Shown: positions 42,031 to 52,423, numbered from the stretch's first letter. The stretch is 64,000 nt of DNA from Alentia gelatinosa (GCA_950022655.1 OX465583.1:10251798-10315797), one strand, 5' to 3'. Notes: generated from the letters alone by a model not told the origin. Made by a program: numbers and translations.

Positions 42031-42980
42031 GGTGAGCGACCACCTGGGGGAACTTGAGGCGCTCTCCTACAGCCTACAGACTGGTATGGGAGGTTTCCAG
42101 GCACACTCACTGTGTCTCTTTATTATTGTTATTATATACCTAGAAATTCCATCCTCATATCCATTGTTGAAAAATTCCCATATTTGGTGGAGGAGCTCAT
42201 GTGTTTCAATGTTGTTGTTAAATTATAAACAACCTAGCCCACTAAGGTGGTGTAACTGATATATTAAAATATGTATACGAAGGAAGAACCATGTAATCGA
42301 TTGAACGAAGCACAAAGGAAGACCATCCTCGTGATGATTTGTGCTCAATAATTTTTTTTTTAAATAATAAAAAATCATTGAGGATGGCATTCTACAACTC
42401 ACTGAAGAGCAGAATGACAGTGGTCACGTGGTACGGAGGGACGTATGAAAAGTATTTCGTCACATGGAGATGAACGGAATTTGTCCTCCTGGTCAGTAAA
42501 ATCATGGATATAAATCTCTCTAGAGATGTACTGTCCTTGGTAAAATAAGACATTCGTCTAAAGGTATACAATAATAGGAGAATCAGTCACACCTCCTGAT
42601 CTATTTTTCCGTTTTTCTAGAAAGGAATTCCTCATGGGATTCGCTTGCTGACACATATTTGACGAATATACACCATTCCTTCACACCCCGTTGTTCATGC
42701 TTTCTTCCTAATCCATTTGGTTGGCAGTGACTTTCTTCGAGTCTATTTCTGCTATCAATATCCATTAGAATCAGATCAGCTTCCCTTGGATCTATTAGTT
42801 ATTTCCACAATGGAACCTGAGCCTGTGTGGAGTGTTTCTATCGGTGCTTTTCCCAGGAAACAGCCAGTTTCGACGCCAGCGTCATATTTTGTTGGTCCTA
42901 TGGGAAGGCAACAAACAAGACTGTCAAGAAGAACAATTACACTTGGGGAAAAAACACACACACAACGAAACTAACAAAAC
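42031..42980. other. Low-repeat stretch upstream of the candidate exon
   Basis: No dispersed family of this window is seen here. ORFs at 42717-42974 (plus, 85 codons) and 42776-42961 (minus) have non-repetitive composition but no recognisable motif. It may hold a 5' untranslated exon or intron of the minus-strand gene suggested at 41769-42030. Confidence 0.35.
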
Positions 42981-42984
42981 ACAT

Positions 42985-43060
42985 CACCAGCGGGAACCAG
43001 CAGCAGCCGGAACCGGAAGTTGATGCTAATTAGGTGTTGGTCACGTGATCATGGCGCGTC
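42985..43060. promoter_or_regulatory. Possible TATA-less promoter: ETS site, E-box, YY1-like site
   Basis: Within 50 bp: AACCGGAAGTTG (ETS/GABP core CCGGAAGT), GGTCACGTGATC (E-box CACGTG) and TGATCATGGCGCG (YY1-like ATGGCG). Clusters of these three motifs mark TATA-less housekeeping promoters in animals. It lies about 1 kb upstream of the minus-strand candidate exon. No transcript evidence is available; chance occurrence is possible. Confidence 0.3.
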
Positions 43061-43314
43061 CTGATCCATTCTCTGCGGACTGAAACTGATCATGTCTGTC
43101 AGGTTCCGGTACCGAGTGCTTCCACCAAGTGGGCCTGGCACCACCTGGCGTTCATAACAGGAACCTGCTCCAGTGCTTCCACCAACTAACAGTTATGATT
43201 ATGTGGAGTATATCAGATTTTAAAACATCGGTGAATACGTGGCCGGTTTTTACACGTAGAAAAGATGTATCTGTAAAACACCATGGTACTCTTATTCATA
43301 TCATCCCTGGTATT

Positions 43315-43560
43315 TTTGTCCGATAGGCTTAACATTGGGAACTCGTTCTCCATGCCCCTATGAGGATTGAAGTCCGTTCTCCATAGTCTATATCCTGTGT
43401 GTTATCCATTCTTTTAGTGTGTAGAAGGGTGGGTTAAACACAGAAAGCAATTCGTTTTGATGAAAGGTATTGTTCTCTAACTTGTTTGAACACTATGTGA
43501 TATTCACTCGGCTGTCTCCTCGTTCATACCACTCCGCATCAAACTGACGAGTTTGACAAA
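43315..43560. mobile_element. Composite element, degenerate: TIR module plus palindrome
   Basis: Module remnants CGATAGGCTTAACATTGGGA near the left and AGAAGGGTGGGTTAAACACA at the right. Palindrome with arms AATTCGTTTTGATGAAAGGT and CATCAAACTGACGAG, apex ATATTCACTCGGCTGTCTCC then TCG. Confidence 0.65.
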
Positions 43561-43564
43561 AACT

Positions 43565-43830
43565 ATAGGCACATAGCTATTGTGTTATGGAGGCAGCCAT
43601 CTTGCCCCCCCCCCCCCCCCCCCCAACACTAAACAAGGAACCAGGTGGCAGGTCTCATTATCAATGGATTCCAAAAGAATTGAGGGGTTTGCCATAAAAG
43701 GGTTTTATCCTCGTCTCAATCATCTATAGATTATGACAGCAGAAAATAGTGGTTGTCTCCCGATTACAGTGACGCTATCTTACAATATCCTGGCAGATGA
43801 TGGCGGAACTACCAATCACTCTGTGCCCTA
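43565..43830 (+). repeat. Dispersed repeat with poly-C, copy 2
   Basis: CACATAGCTATTGTGTTATG, GAGGCAGCCATCTTG, a C run of about 20, ATTATCAATGGATT, TTTTATCCTCGTCTCAA and ACCAATCACTCTGTGCCC. Matches 33820-34100 in order and content; the two poly-C runs occupy the same position in the element. Confidence 0.82.
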
Positions 43831-44214
43831 ATTCGGCAGGGATGGAAGTCGGGATTGAAGAAAATATCGGAAATTTAAAGCCTTTAAAAAGAGTAGCATT
43901 TATAAGACTATTTTGCAGGAAATGCCACTCTAAACATTGCGGTGCTGCCCATATAAGAAATGTCGGAAATCCGTCATTTGTCGGCAAACTTGCATCCCTT
44001 GAAGGGTTTTGTCCTCAATAACCAGATCTTCTGTAGATTACTACATGAAGAAACCAGAAATCTCTGTCTCGAGAAACGAGTATGTGCTCTACACACGCCT
44101 TTAGCTGTAACTAACGGCAATTTTCAGTAGAGCAATAGTTATTGTGCCTTATTCACTCCTACAGATCTTTTATGTATCTATACCATATAAACACTAGGAA
44201 AAAACTTGATCGAG

Positions 44215-44380
44215 TGCGGTTCAGATTCTATCTAACCCCTATCATTGACTAATTGGCTAACATTTGTGACATTATCCCCCATTGGGTATTTTTTCTAGAT
44301 ACTCCATGGGCGTTGAGTACGAGGTCCCAATGTTAAGTCTATGGAGAAAAGAAATACCCGGGCTGAGATATAAGCTCAGA
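44215..44380. mobile_element. TIR module without palindrome
   Basis: GATTCTATCTAACCCC at left and GGGCTGAGATATAAGCTC at right, with CCAATGTTAAGTCTATGGAG inside, as in the other modules of this superfamily. Confidence 0.6.
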
Positions 44381-44639
44381 AAGCACGGTGTTAACGGGCT
44401 TCCTGATACGCTATTGACAGCCGTGGGGTAGTTAAGCCATCTTCTTTAATCATTCTTTGTGCAGGGACCTATCTCTACCTGTGCCCACCTGTCACACCTG
44501 CCGCTGAATGAAATATACATAGCATGACCAGGGGGAAATCGATGGTGAAAGGCAGGCGATGCACAGCGGTCGTTCAGCCAACCGCCGATAATAAACACAC
44601 ACCATCAGGTTAGTGATATTCACTGGGCTATCTACTGCA

Positions 44640-44990
44640 TGGAGTTGTCCCGATGCCTTCACTGCCATATAAGGAATATACGAGGCATGGATTGACCCAG
44701 CAGCCAATGACTGCATTCACAGCAAACCACGAACATCACCCTGACCTCCTTACATAGTGTCCTGAACGGTTTTACAGTCTATTGTTGCCCTGAATTCTTT
44801 GGGCCAAATACGCCCTGCTTAATTGTCATATAAAGAATACAGTAGGCGTAGTTTGACAAAGCAGCCAATGACTGCATTCCCAGCAAATCACGACCTTCAC
44901 CATGACCTCGTTACATAGTGTTGATAGCGCCTTGGGACGGTTCTACAGTCTATAGTTGACCTGAATATAGTGGGCCAAAACCACAATCAA
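44640..44990. repeat. Tandem duplication, about 180 bp unit, 2 copies
   Basis: CATATAAGGAATATACGAGG / CATATAAAGAATACAGTAGG, CAGCCAATGACTGCATTC, AGCAAACCACGA / AGCAAATCACGA, TTACATAGTGT and ACAGTCTATTGTTG / ACAGTCTATAGTTG. Copies are about 80-85% similar by eye. Confidence 0.8.
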
Positions 44991-45142
44991 CAGTCACCTT
45001 AAATCTCCTGTGAAACATGACCACCGATAACTAGACTTCACCGATGGCACTCATCAATCCCATTTTCCAATAAGTCAGGGAAATGGATAATCCTCTTTAA
45101 TGTATGTGGAGGTAGCGATGAAATTTCGTGTATGTCTCTATT

Positions 45143-45563
45143 CGTTTGTTTGCTTATTGGTTTGATTTAAAGTCAAACATTACAGGTCCTTTCTGGACTT
45201 TCTCAGGTTTATTTACACCACAAGGGGGTTGACTAAATCCATGTTATGAATTCAGGTAGAAATCTCACCGCTACACATTTACCGAGGTGAGAGTTCTTTT
45301 ACTTCCCACACCAAGGAGACATGGTATGAGAAAGACTGGCCTTTGATATAGTGATACAGCAGTAAGTCTATAACTGCTGGGTATGAAAGAGAAAGGTGGC
45401 TGCACACCACACCACATATACATAGCATGAGAAGGACTGCCCTTTGATAACAGTAAATCTGCCACTGCTGGGGAAGAAGGAGAAAAGTGGCTGCAGTGGG
45501 ACTCAAACCCACAACCTTGAGATGACGGGTCCAGTGCGTTCACCACTGATCTAGATTCAGCGA
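45143..45563 (-). mobile_element. tRNA-headed SINE with internally duplicated body
   Basis: Tail TTTGTTTGCTTATTGGTTTG, body duplicated as in the 35097 copy, then CAGTGGGACTCAAACCC and CCACTGATCTAGATTC (decayed A box). The A box is mutated, so this copy is probably transcriptionally dead. Confidence 0.8.
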
Positions 45564-45739
45564 GTCGTTCCATCTGTGGTAATCCTCATGGTAAACTCCA
45601 CCTTAAAACGCACACAACTGCGAAGTTCTCTATCATCATGACTTGCACTATGCAAAATACTCACTAGACATATGTATAACCCTAGGGTACAACTCAGTTG
45701 GCAATGAGTAGCTCTAGGTAGCATGAGTCAGTATGGGCA

Positions 45740-46110
45740 CAGTCTCCCAATACTGGCAGTGTCAATGGGTGGCCATTGCGTATCTCCAATAATGGCAATA
45801 TCTATGGGTGGCCATTATGTAACTCTAATACTGGCAGTGTCTATGGGTGGCCATGGCGTATCTCCAATAATGAGAGAGTCTATGGGTGGCCATTGCGTAT
45901 CTCCAATAATGGCAGTATCTATGGGTGATCTTTTTGTAGCTCTAATACTGGCAGTGTCTATGGGTGGCCATTGTGTATCTCCAATAATGACAGAGTCTAT
46001 GGGTGGCCATTGCGTATCTCCAATAATGGCAGAGTTTATGGGTGGCCACTGCGTATCTCCAATAATGGCAGTATCTATGGGTGGCCTTTATATAACTTAT
46101 GGCTTGCTCC
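45740..46110. repeat. Minisatellite, 39-bp unit, about 9-10 copies
   Basis: Unit TATGGGTGGCCATTGCGTAT then CTCCAATAATGGCAGTATC. The 39-bp length is divisible by three, so it stays open (159-codon ORF, 45723-46202, MGGHCVSPIMAVS repeats). Not a gene on present evidence. Confidence 0.93.
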
Positions 46111-46514
46111 AACTGGAAAGGGGCACATTGGGTGATGTATGTCAGGCTGAGCTGCTCGCTCCCGGCGGGTGGCGGGAAGTCAGCGGTAGAACCCTGAGAT
46201 GAGCTGCTCAAATGAGCTGCTCAGTGACTTACACAGCGCCAGGCTCAACACGACACGAGTGGCGCCAGTCTGCAGCGTGCTACAACCTCACATCCCTCCG
46301 CCTCCTCCTCGTCCTCTCCTCACAGACACATCCCTGGGAACTCCTCATACACGGGCACGCCGCAGAGACAAGACTTGTGGGTGCAGGTGCAGGCCATACC
46401 TGTCATTGATTGTTATGTCTGTATGTTGTTCCTTCCTGTCTCCACGAATTGCTGGTCTGACACGAAGGGATTTAAACCGGGGGTGCGTGTAGGTGTGGGT
46501 CTCCTGTCGTGCGT

Positions 46515-47010
46515 ATACACGCGTATACACCACACGCGTATACATACACCACACGCGTATACTCCACACGCATATACACCACACGCGTATACACCACACG
46601 CATATACACCACACGCGTATACTCCACACACGTATACTCCACACGCGTATACACCACACGCGTATACACCACACGCGTATACTCCACACGCGTATACACC
46701 ACACGCGTATACACCACACGCGTATACACCACACGCGTATACACCACACGCGTATACTCCACACGCGTATACTCCACACGCGTATACACCACACGCGTAT
46801 ACACCACACGCGTATACACCACACGCGTATACACCACACGCGTATACTCCACACGCGTATACTCCACACGCGTATACACCACACGCGTATACACCACACG
46901 CGTATACACCACACGCGTATACTCCACACGCGTATACTCCACACGCGTATACACCACACGCGTATACTCCACACGCGTATACTCCACACGCGTATACACC
47001 ACACGCGTAT
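46515..47010. repeat. Minisatellite, 15-bp unit, about 33 copies, alternating purine/pyrimidine
   Basis: Unit CACACGCGTATACAC or CACACGCGTATACTC. Each unit is a strictly alternating run and has an ACGCGT site. The 15-bp length leaves several frames open on both strands (ORFs of 176-236 codons, e.g. PHAYT and TRVYT repeats). No gene evidence. Confidence 0.96.
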
Positions 47011-47024
47011 ATCTTCGTGCGCTA

Positions 47025-47290
47025 TCAGTGGTCGTTGCTCGCTGGTTTCAGAGCGGTAGTGGTGGCGGTGGTGCCTGTGTGGTGAGTGAGTAGGGCCTGG
47101 TAGTGGTGGTGTATCTGTGGCGGGTGATTGGCTTGGCTGTCACAGACGCTGGCGACACATGTCTGCCACCTGAGTCCGCCGCGCCCCCTACCGGCTCCCG
47201 CATGCCTCATCACGTGACCCCCCAAGCCGGAACCCGGATGTACACAACTCCGCGGCTCACACAAATAAACCTTTGAAGACCTAGAACGGA
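47025..47290. other. GC-rich unique stretch
   Basis: CATCACGTGACC and CCGGAACCCGGATGT at 47208-47242 resemble E-box and ETS motifs. CpG-rich relative to the flanks. Possibly regulatory; no exon recognised. Confidence 0.3.
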
Positions 47291-47352
47291 TTCAATTGCA
47301 AAGAAATTAAACGCACGCAAAAAGAACCGATGTCACTAGCAAATGCATATAC

Positions 47353-47692
47353 TATTGACCGGTTTGAGATACAAGCGGGCGAATGCGCCGAGGAGTTGAC
47401 GCGTAGTAATATCCTAGCGTATGCGAGGATATTGCATAGTCAACTGTGAGGAGTATACAACTGCTTTTATCTGAAACCAGTCTATATTGTATTTATTGTC
47501 TACCCTTACCTGACAAGTGGCGTACCGATATTAGTTCATTCTAGTTACGCACTATTTTTTCATACGCACTATTTTTCCGTACGCGCCGGGTCTTTTAGCC
47601 CATAGCATACAACGTATCTGTCTGCTCCAGATATGTAGATACACACTGCCCATGTGTTTTCTATGGACACTTTGTATTAGTCGGATAATAGA
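47353..47692. mobile_element. Composite element: palindrome plus TIR module (reverse)
   Basis: Palindrome 47353-47491: GACCGGTTTGAGATACAAGC at left, CTTTTATCTGAAACCAGTCT at right, apex AATATCCTAGCGTATGCGAG then GATATT. Module 47492-47692: TTTATTGTCTACCC at left and GTCGGATAATAGA at right, with ACTTTGTATTAG, the single-copy form of the 73-bp unit. Confidence 0.82.
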
Positions 47693-47864
47693 TACCTGTA
47701 TAGCCTACCAGAAAGCGAGGCCTGGAGACAATGCCACTTTGCATATACTACACTTACTACTTGTAGTCGGTACTGGTGTAGGCTGTAAAGCCGGCTGTAT
47801 GACGAGGACCAAAAGGATTATTTAACTATAGACTAGCGTCTTCGGCACCAGGAATCATATAGAA

Positions 47865-48025
47865 TCATAAGAGATAAAGTAAATCTGAGTACAAAACCAA
47901 CTAAAAAGAAATAGCAGGTTCGGGTTTTTCTGTGCACGAGATTCTCACTCTCGTGATATTCAGTCTCCTTACACAGGTCTGGTTCTATCTGTCTCTATGT
48001 GGGGAAGCACCTCCAAGCGGATCCT
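47865..48025 (+). repeat. Dispersed repeat with CACGAGATTCTCACTCTCGTG hairpin, partial
   Basis: AATAGCAGGTTCGGGTTTTT, the hairpin, CAGTCTCCTTACACAGGTCT, CTCTATGTGGGGAAGC and CTCCAAGCGGATCC. The sequence breaks off at about 48025. Confidence 0.75.
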
Positions 48026-48184
48026 GTCGAAAACGTGCCTTTTTAGAGCGTGCTTGCACGCGCTAAATACATCATCTAGAGGTTAGAGTAAGGGTTAGAG
48101 TCAGAGTTAGAGTGGTCACATTGAACTTTAAGTGTGCTTCCAGAAAACTATCTTTCACTGTATTGATTAACTAGTATCATTCCT

Positions 48185-48540
48185 TCTTATCAACCTAATA
48201 CAAAGAGTCCATAGACGACACATAGGTAGTGTGTATTATCTTACCCGGAGCATACAAATATGTTGTATGCTCCGGACTGCAAATACCGGCGCATGCAGAC
48301 AAATAGGGCATATGAAAAAAAGTGCATACCTAAATGAACTAATATCAGTACCCCACTTGTCAGGAAAAGGTGGATAATAAATAAATTATCGTCTGGATTC
48401 AGATAAAAGTGGTTGTATGTTCCTCGGAGTTGCCTCTGGGCGCAATCCTCGCATGCACTCACATATTACTACGCATCAACTTCTCAAAGCATACGGCTGC
48501 TTGTATCTGAAACCAGTCAATATTGCGTATGTATGTATGT
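48185..48540. mobile_element. Composite element: TIR module plus palindrome (forward)
   Basis: Module 48185-48381 with AACCTAATACAAAGAGTCCA near the left and GGTGGATAATAAA at the right. Palindrome: GTCTGGATTCAGATAAAAGT at left, CTTGTATCTGAAACCAGTCA at right, with CAATCCTCGCATGCACTC at the centre. A mirror image of 47353-47692, about 500 bp away. Confidence 0.82.
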
Positions 48541-49160
48541 GGCTGCATACTGGGGCTGCACGCTGTGTTGCAGGTGGAGGTGAAAGAACCCCTGAGCTGG
48601 TGGCATTTCCACTCACTGTTCGCTGCCCATTTCCGCCGCGCTCCATCCTTAGTCGAGGTTCTAAATTTATATCCATCTTGTTAGGCGGTTGCCATGGTAT
48701 CAAGAGGCACAGGGTGGCCTCAGCCCAAGGTCGTACAATTGATGAGCAATTGGATCCGGATAGAACGAGGTGGGAGGTATGAGAGTGGTGGTAGTACCGG
48801 GGGGAAACTGACTGGGCGTTTAATCAGTGGATTGTTACGAACTCACGGATACACAAAACCTTGCCCCGATGCCGCTAGGCAGGTGGGGGCGTATTTTTTC
48901 AAGTGAGTGAGTAACAATTCACAGATTAAACACCTGGTGTGCTTTCCCTTAATTGTACACCTTGAAATATTTTAAATTCATATAAATTTATTTGTAATTG
49001 CCATTCAAAGTCTAATTGGGGCATGCAGAGCTGGTCCGTATAACAGCGTACGGCACAGTAGGCCGTACATAATTTTTACGGTATAGGGAGCAGAGGTGAG
49101 GTGTATGATAAAGAGGGTGACCGTGGTAATGTGCCTGGGGATGGAGGGTGCATATAGGGG
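48541..49160. other. Intergenic stretch, nothing recognised
   Basis: Short overlapping ORFs at 48417-48906 without motif or splice context. No element ends seen. Confidence 0.45.
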
Positions 49161-49164
49161 ACAG

Positions 49165-49540
49165 AGCCATTGTTAGTTCGTGAAGCAGTCACTAGGTGGT
49201 CGGCGGACAAAACCTGTATTCTGGCTCTTTGTTCTTACGAAATTCAGCTGCCTTTCAATGTTTTACCATGGTTCCCTTGACTCTCTACACCGATCCCAGA
49301 GCAGGAATATATAATGCCAAAACCCAGGACATGATGTTTTTCACATGGAACACTTCATTTACATATGTGAGCAAGGCAAAAAAAGTGACATTTCTCAATT
49401 ATCACTCACTTCTCACCTCCAATAGTGAAGAACAGCTACTTTTTCACCTCCTTTAGTGAAGAACACCTACTCGGGGGGGGGGGGGGGGGCGTCATGGCGG
49501 CGCCCATGGATCATAGGCTATATGCCCTATACAGCTGGGC
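49165..49540 (+). repeat. Dispersed repeat, forward copy of 18530-18970
   Basis: GGGACAGAGCCATTGTTAGT, GAAGCAGTCACTAGGTGG, GTATTCTGGCTCTTTGTTCT, TGGTTCCCTTGACTCTCTAC, CCCAGGACATGATGTTTTTC, GTGAAGAACACCTACTC, a G run of about 17, and GATCATAGGCTATATGCCCT. The poly-G sits at the same place as the poly-C in the inverted copy. Confidence 0.85.
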
Positions 49541-49722
49541 CTCACCATTCGGCTTCACGGTAATATAAACATACTACTTTACCTCCAAAGTAAATCTCTT
49601 TGCCGCTCCTGGTTTTTTTTTGTGTCTATTCTCCTATATCTCCATGGAATTATATCAGCAAACAATGACACATTATAAACAGGCTTCACCTATTGTCTCC
49701 TGTATGTCTTGTCTAAAACATG

Positions 49723-49980
49723 CAGGGATGTCAGTAAGGGTCAGAGAAAAAAGTGGAAATATTTTTCATGCTTCACAGAGACTGTGGAAACGGGGGTAAC
49801 ATGCCCTTGTAGTCCATGGAATAATACGCTGAGGGTCGGTGGGAAGGTTCAAACCAATGTTTTATCGAATTAAATGAGGATGAATCAATATTTTCTTTCT
49901 AGATGCAAGGATAAAAAATTACATATACTGAATTTGAAAAAAGTGGATTTCCACGGAAAAATGAAAAACTGACATCTCTG
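49723..49980. mobile_element. CAGGGATGTCAG-family MITE, intact ends
   Basis: CAGGGATGTCAGTAAGGGTC at left and ATGAAAAACTGACATCTCTG at right; a 6-bp direct repeat AACATG touches both ends. Includes GTGGATTTCCACGG near the right end. Confidence 0.85.
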
Positions 49981-49989
49981 AACATGTAT

Positions 49990-50880
49990 TGTGCCCCCCC
50001 CCCCCCCCCCCTATCCCCACCCCCGTGTCTGTCGTACTAGTTATCCTTAAAAGCAACAATTCTGAATCTCCTATAACTACATGTATTTATAACCAAATAT
50101 ATACACTGCCTGTTACACGTGGTTGAACTGAAGTAGTTAGGCAGTGGAATCGGCGCAATGGAGTCAAGCCTTGATACTGTATTCTATCAGGCGATAGACA
50201 TAAATGTCCATCAAAAACAAGCAGCAATAATTTCATCATTATATAAATCTGTCTTATTTGAACTGGTATGTGGTAAGTGTAATAAAACACTCTTCCATTT
50301 TTTTTTTTTTTTTTTTTTTAAATTTCATTCTTTATACTGCCTCCATATGAGGCTGGATTGACTGAAGACAGTCCAATACAACGTAGACTATCCCAAACTC
50401 CAAATTACATCAAATCTCACATACTTATTACAATATTGCGTGATGTTCATAGCTGGTAATATACTCTTCAACAAAAACATAAACAAAATTCGAATTACAG
50501 AGCGACAATTCCTTAAACATAGTCAATCCATGATTATGGAGCAAAACCATTAGACTTTAATATCCTAATGAAAACTTGCAGAGGCAATATCATGCATATC
50601 TCGGTGTAATACAACCCTCTAGATGTCAATAAACGCTACCATAGAAATAAAAACACCCACATTAAAAACACCCACACATTATCAAAATGTGTCGCTACAC
50701 GCTTCCCGTTCCCATTATTTTTGTGTCAGCTGTGACTCATAACTTTGGGGACAAAAGCAGATTATTTTCTTTTGAATTGTCGACATAAAACGAGAAAAGC
50801 TACGGTTTGCTTACTGAGATCAATGAGCCTCACTTCGTGTGGTTTGGTCACGATTACCATGAGTCACGTCTGCTAACTGT
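49990..50880. other. Intergenic stretch with C17 and T20 runs
   Basis: Poly-C at about 49995-50011 and poly-T at about 50299-50319. The rest is AT-rich with no matches in the window. Confidence 0.5.
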
Positions 50881-50882
50881 GG

Positions 50883-51192
50883 CTTGGTTGGTTGGTTGGT
50901 TTGATTTAATGTCCAGTCAACCATTACAGGTTCTCACCAGACTTTCTCAAGGTTCTTTGACACCACAAGGGTGGTGATCGAATCTATGTAATGAATTTAG
51001 GTAGAAATCTCACCCCTACACACTTAACGAGGTGAGAGTTCTTTTACTTCCCACACCACATAGACATGGTATGAGAAGGAATGGCCTTTGATATAGCAGT
51101 AAATTTACCACTGCTGGGGTTGGGTCTAACCCACAAAGTCCTACAACCTTGGGGTTACAAGTCCGGTGTTCTAACCACTGAGTTAACTCCCC
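50883..51192 (-). mobile_element. tRNA-headed SINE, full-length
   Basis: Plus-strand order: GGTTGGTTGGTTGGTTTGAT tail, AACCATTACAGGTTCTCACC, GTAGAAATCTCACCCCTACA, ACATAGACATGGTATGAGAA, then ACAAGTCCGGTGTTCTAACC and ACTGAGTTAACTCCCC (minus-strand A box region). Part of the body before the B box is deleted (TGGGGTTGGGTCTAACCC). Confidence 0.82.
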
Positions 51193-51227
51193 CTGTTAAC
51201 CGTGGCGTGATCTGCTAAGGCCAATAC

Positions 51228-51335
51228 CAGGGATGTCAGTTGGGGTCATGAAGAAAAAAAGGATTTTTTTTAGTGGAATTTACTGCCTAAGAGAGACTGA
51301 GAAAAGATGGAAAACACATTGTTACTGTCCCTTGA
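51228..51335. mobile_element. CAGGGATGTCAG-family MITE, left part
   Basis: CAGGGATGTCAGTTGGGGTC, then GTGGAATTTACTGCCTAAGA and GAAAAGATGGAAAACACATT. Broken off by the following SINE region. Confidence 0.72.
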
Positions 51336-51394
51336 GATCCCTTTGCGATATGGCAGGGAAAACATCACAAGGGCCCTCCCTCCTCATAATACAC

Positions 51395-51546
51395 AACATA
51401 GACATGGTATGAGAAGGATTGGCCTTTGATATAGCAGTAAATCTAGCACTGCTGGGGATGAAGGAGAAAAATGCAGTGAGAATCGAACCAACAACCTTTG
51501 GTTTACAAGTCCAGTGCCTTAACCACTGAGCTAACTCCACACCCCC
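51395..51546 (-). mobile_element. tRNA-headed SINE, head and partial body only
   Basis: Minus strand: GGAGTTAGCTCAGTGGTTAA, GGCACTGGACTTGTAAACC, GGTTCGATTCTCACTGCA, then body to CATACCATGTCTATGT. The best-preserved A and B boxes of the family in this window; the tail half is missing. Confidence 0.85.
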
Positions 51547-51599
51547 ACCACAGCGGTGGGGGGGATATAACAAGAGAACTTGTCTACACACCTTGCGAT

Positions 51600-52050
51600 T
51601 TTACCTTGCGATATCTTCCTTGTTTAGGGGTAAAAGTCGCAAGTCACCGTCTGGGTTCATAGGTCAGATTCACTAAGGATATCCTTCTTGGGTCTAGTCT
51701 CGAATTTTTAAAATCTTTAAATATAAAAACTAGAGAACGTAAATTTCTGTCCCTCTGTAATTCTATTGTGGAGGGATTCTTTGTTCTATCATTACTGAAA
51801 AATAGGATTTTTATACAGTTATTATTCATTTAAAAAATATCTTATTCACTAATCTTCTTATGAGTAATTTATTCTCGAAATACGAAACTTTTTAATGAAA
51901 TGAACCAATAACTCAGGACTAATATTTAACCACTTGGCAACTACAACTAATTAATGTTAACATTAGCAACTACAACTAATTAATTTTACCGAGCAACCTA
52001 CCAATTACCGCTCCCAATACCGTTCTGTTATCAATATGACCTCGAACAAT
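51600..52050. other. AT-rich stretch preceding the ribozyme-like motif
   Basis: Contains a direct repeat GCAACTACAACTAATTAAT (about 51937 and 51966). It could be remnant of the element that carried the ribozyme motif, but no reverse-transcriptase or endonuclease coding was recognised. Confidence 0.4.
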
Positions 52051-52055
52051 TAAGC

Positions 52056-52112
52056 AATAAATTACACCCTGATGAAGGGCCAGACAGCCCGAAACGTGTC
52101 GGTAATTTAAAT
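52056..52112 (+). ncRNA. Hammerhead-ribozyme-like motif (type I topology)
   Basis: CTGATGA (52069-52075) and GAAA (52091-52094) flank a GGGC/GCCC stem (52077-52080 with 52087-52090) with loop CAGACA. After GAAA, CGTGTC can form a two-base-pair stem III ending in a U-C cleavage site. Upstream AAATTACACC pairs with downstream GGTAATTT as stem I with one bulge. This is the conserved hammerhead arrangement known from Penelope-like and other retroelements. Odd point: an unpaired A at 52076 between CTGATGA and stem II. Activity is not shown. Confidence 0.55.
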
Positions 52113-52134
52113 TAATCTAACTACCCTGTTATTA

Positions 52135-52280
52135 TCCTACCCCTAATAAAAAAAAAACGCCATAGGCTTAACATGGGATTTGTTTATACCACGGGTGCTA
52201 CATAAAGTATTGTTTATGTCACTACTTTCTAATGTTCATAAAATCGTGGAAACGGGGTAGGATAAAATCTACACGCCACT
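52135..52280. mobile_element. TIR module, GGGGTAGGATAAAATC subtype, no palindrome
   Basis: TTATTATCCTACCCCTAAT at left, GCCATAGGCTTAACATGGG inside, and CGGGGTAGGATAAAATC at right. It closely resembles the module at 40201-40355 but stands alone, about 20 bp after the ribozyme-like motif. Confidence 0.75.
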
Positions 52281-52423
52281 TGTTTAAGTTTGAGTTTACT
52301 TATGTCGCTCATTTTGATGATAGGAATTTGGAATTATTTGGAAAATAAGAAAATTGCCATCTCTGTAAAAACCGGAGATTATGAGGGAGAAGGGTGTGGC
52401 GACATCTCGTCTATAGCGGGGTA

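Noticed and set aside
42717..42974. 85-codon plus-strand ORF with balanced composition
   Set aside because: A pyrimidine tract and AG occur upstream at about 42620, but there is no recognisable motif and an opposed ORF is equally open. Not enough to call a gene.
46345..47093. Six overlapping ORFs of 72-236 codons on both strands
   Set aside because: All are readings of a 15-bp repeat that has no stop codon in several frames.
47395..47430. Geminivirus/CRESS-type origin (TAATATTAC-like words near palindrome apices)
   Set aside because: GTAATAT-like words lie on the arms, not in a loop, and the exact nonanucleotide is not at an apex. No Rep-like coding sequence in the window.
51480..51546. Functional tRNA gene
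   Set aside because: A and B boxes are present, but the sequence does not fold into a full cloverleaf with an acceptor stem and continues into a SINE body; the same head recurs in other SINE copies.
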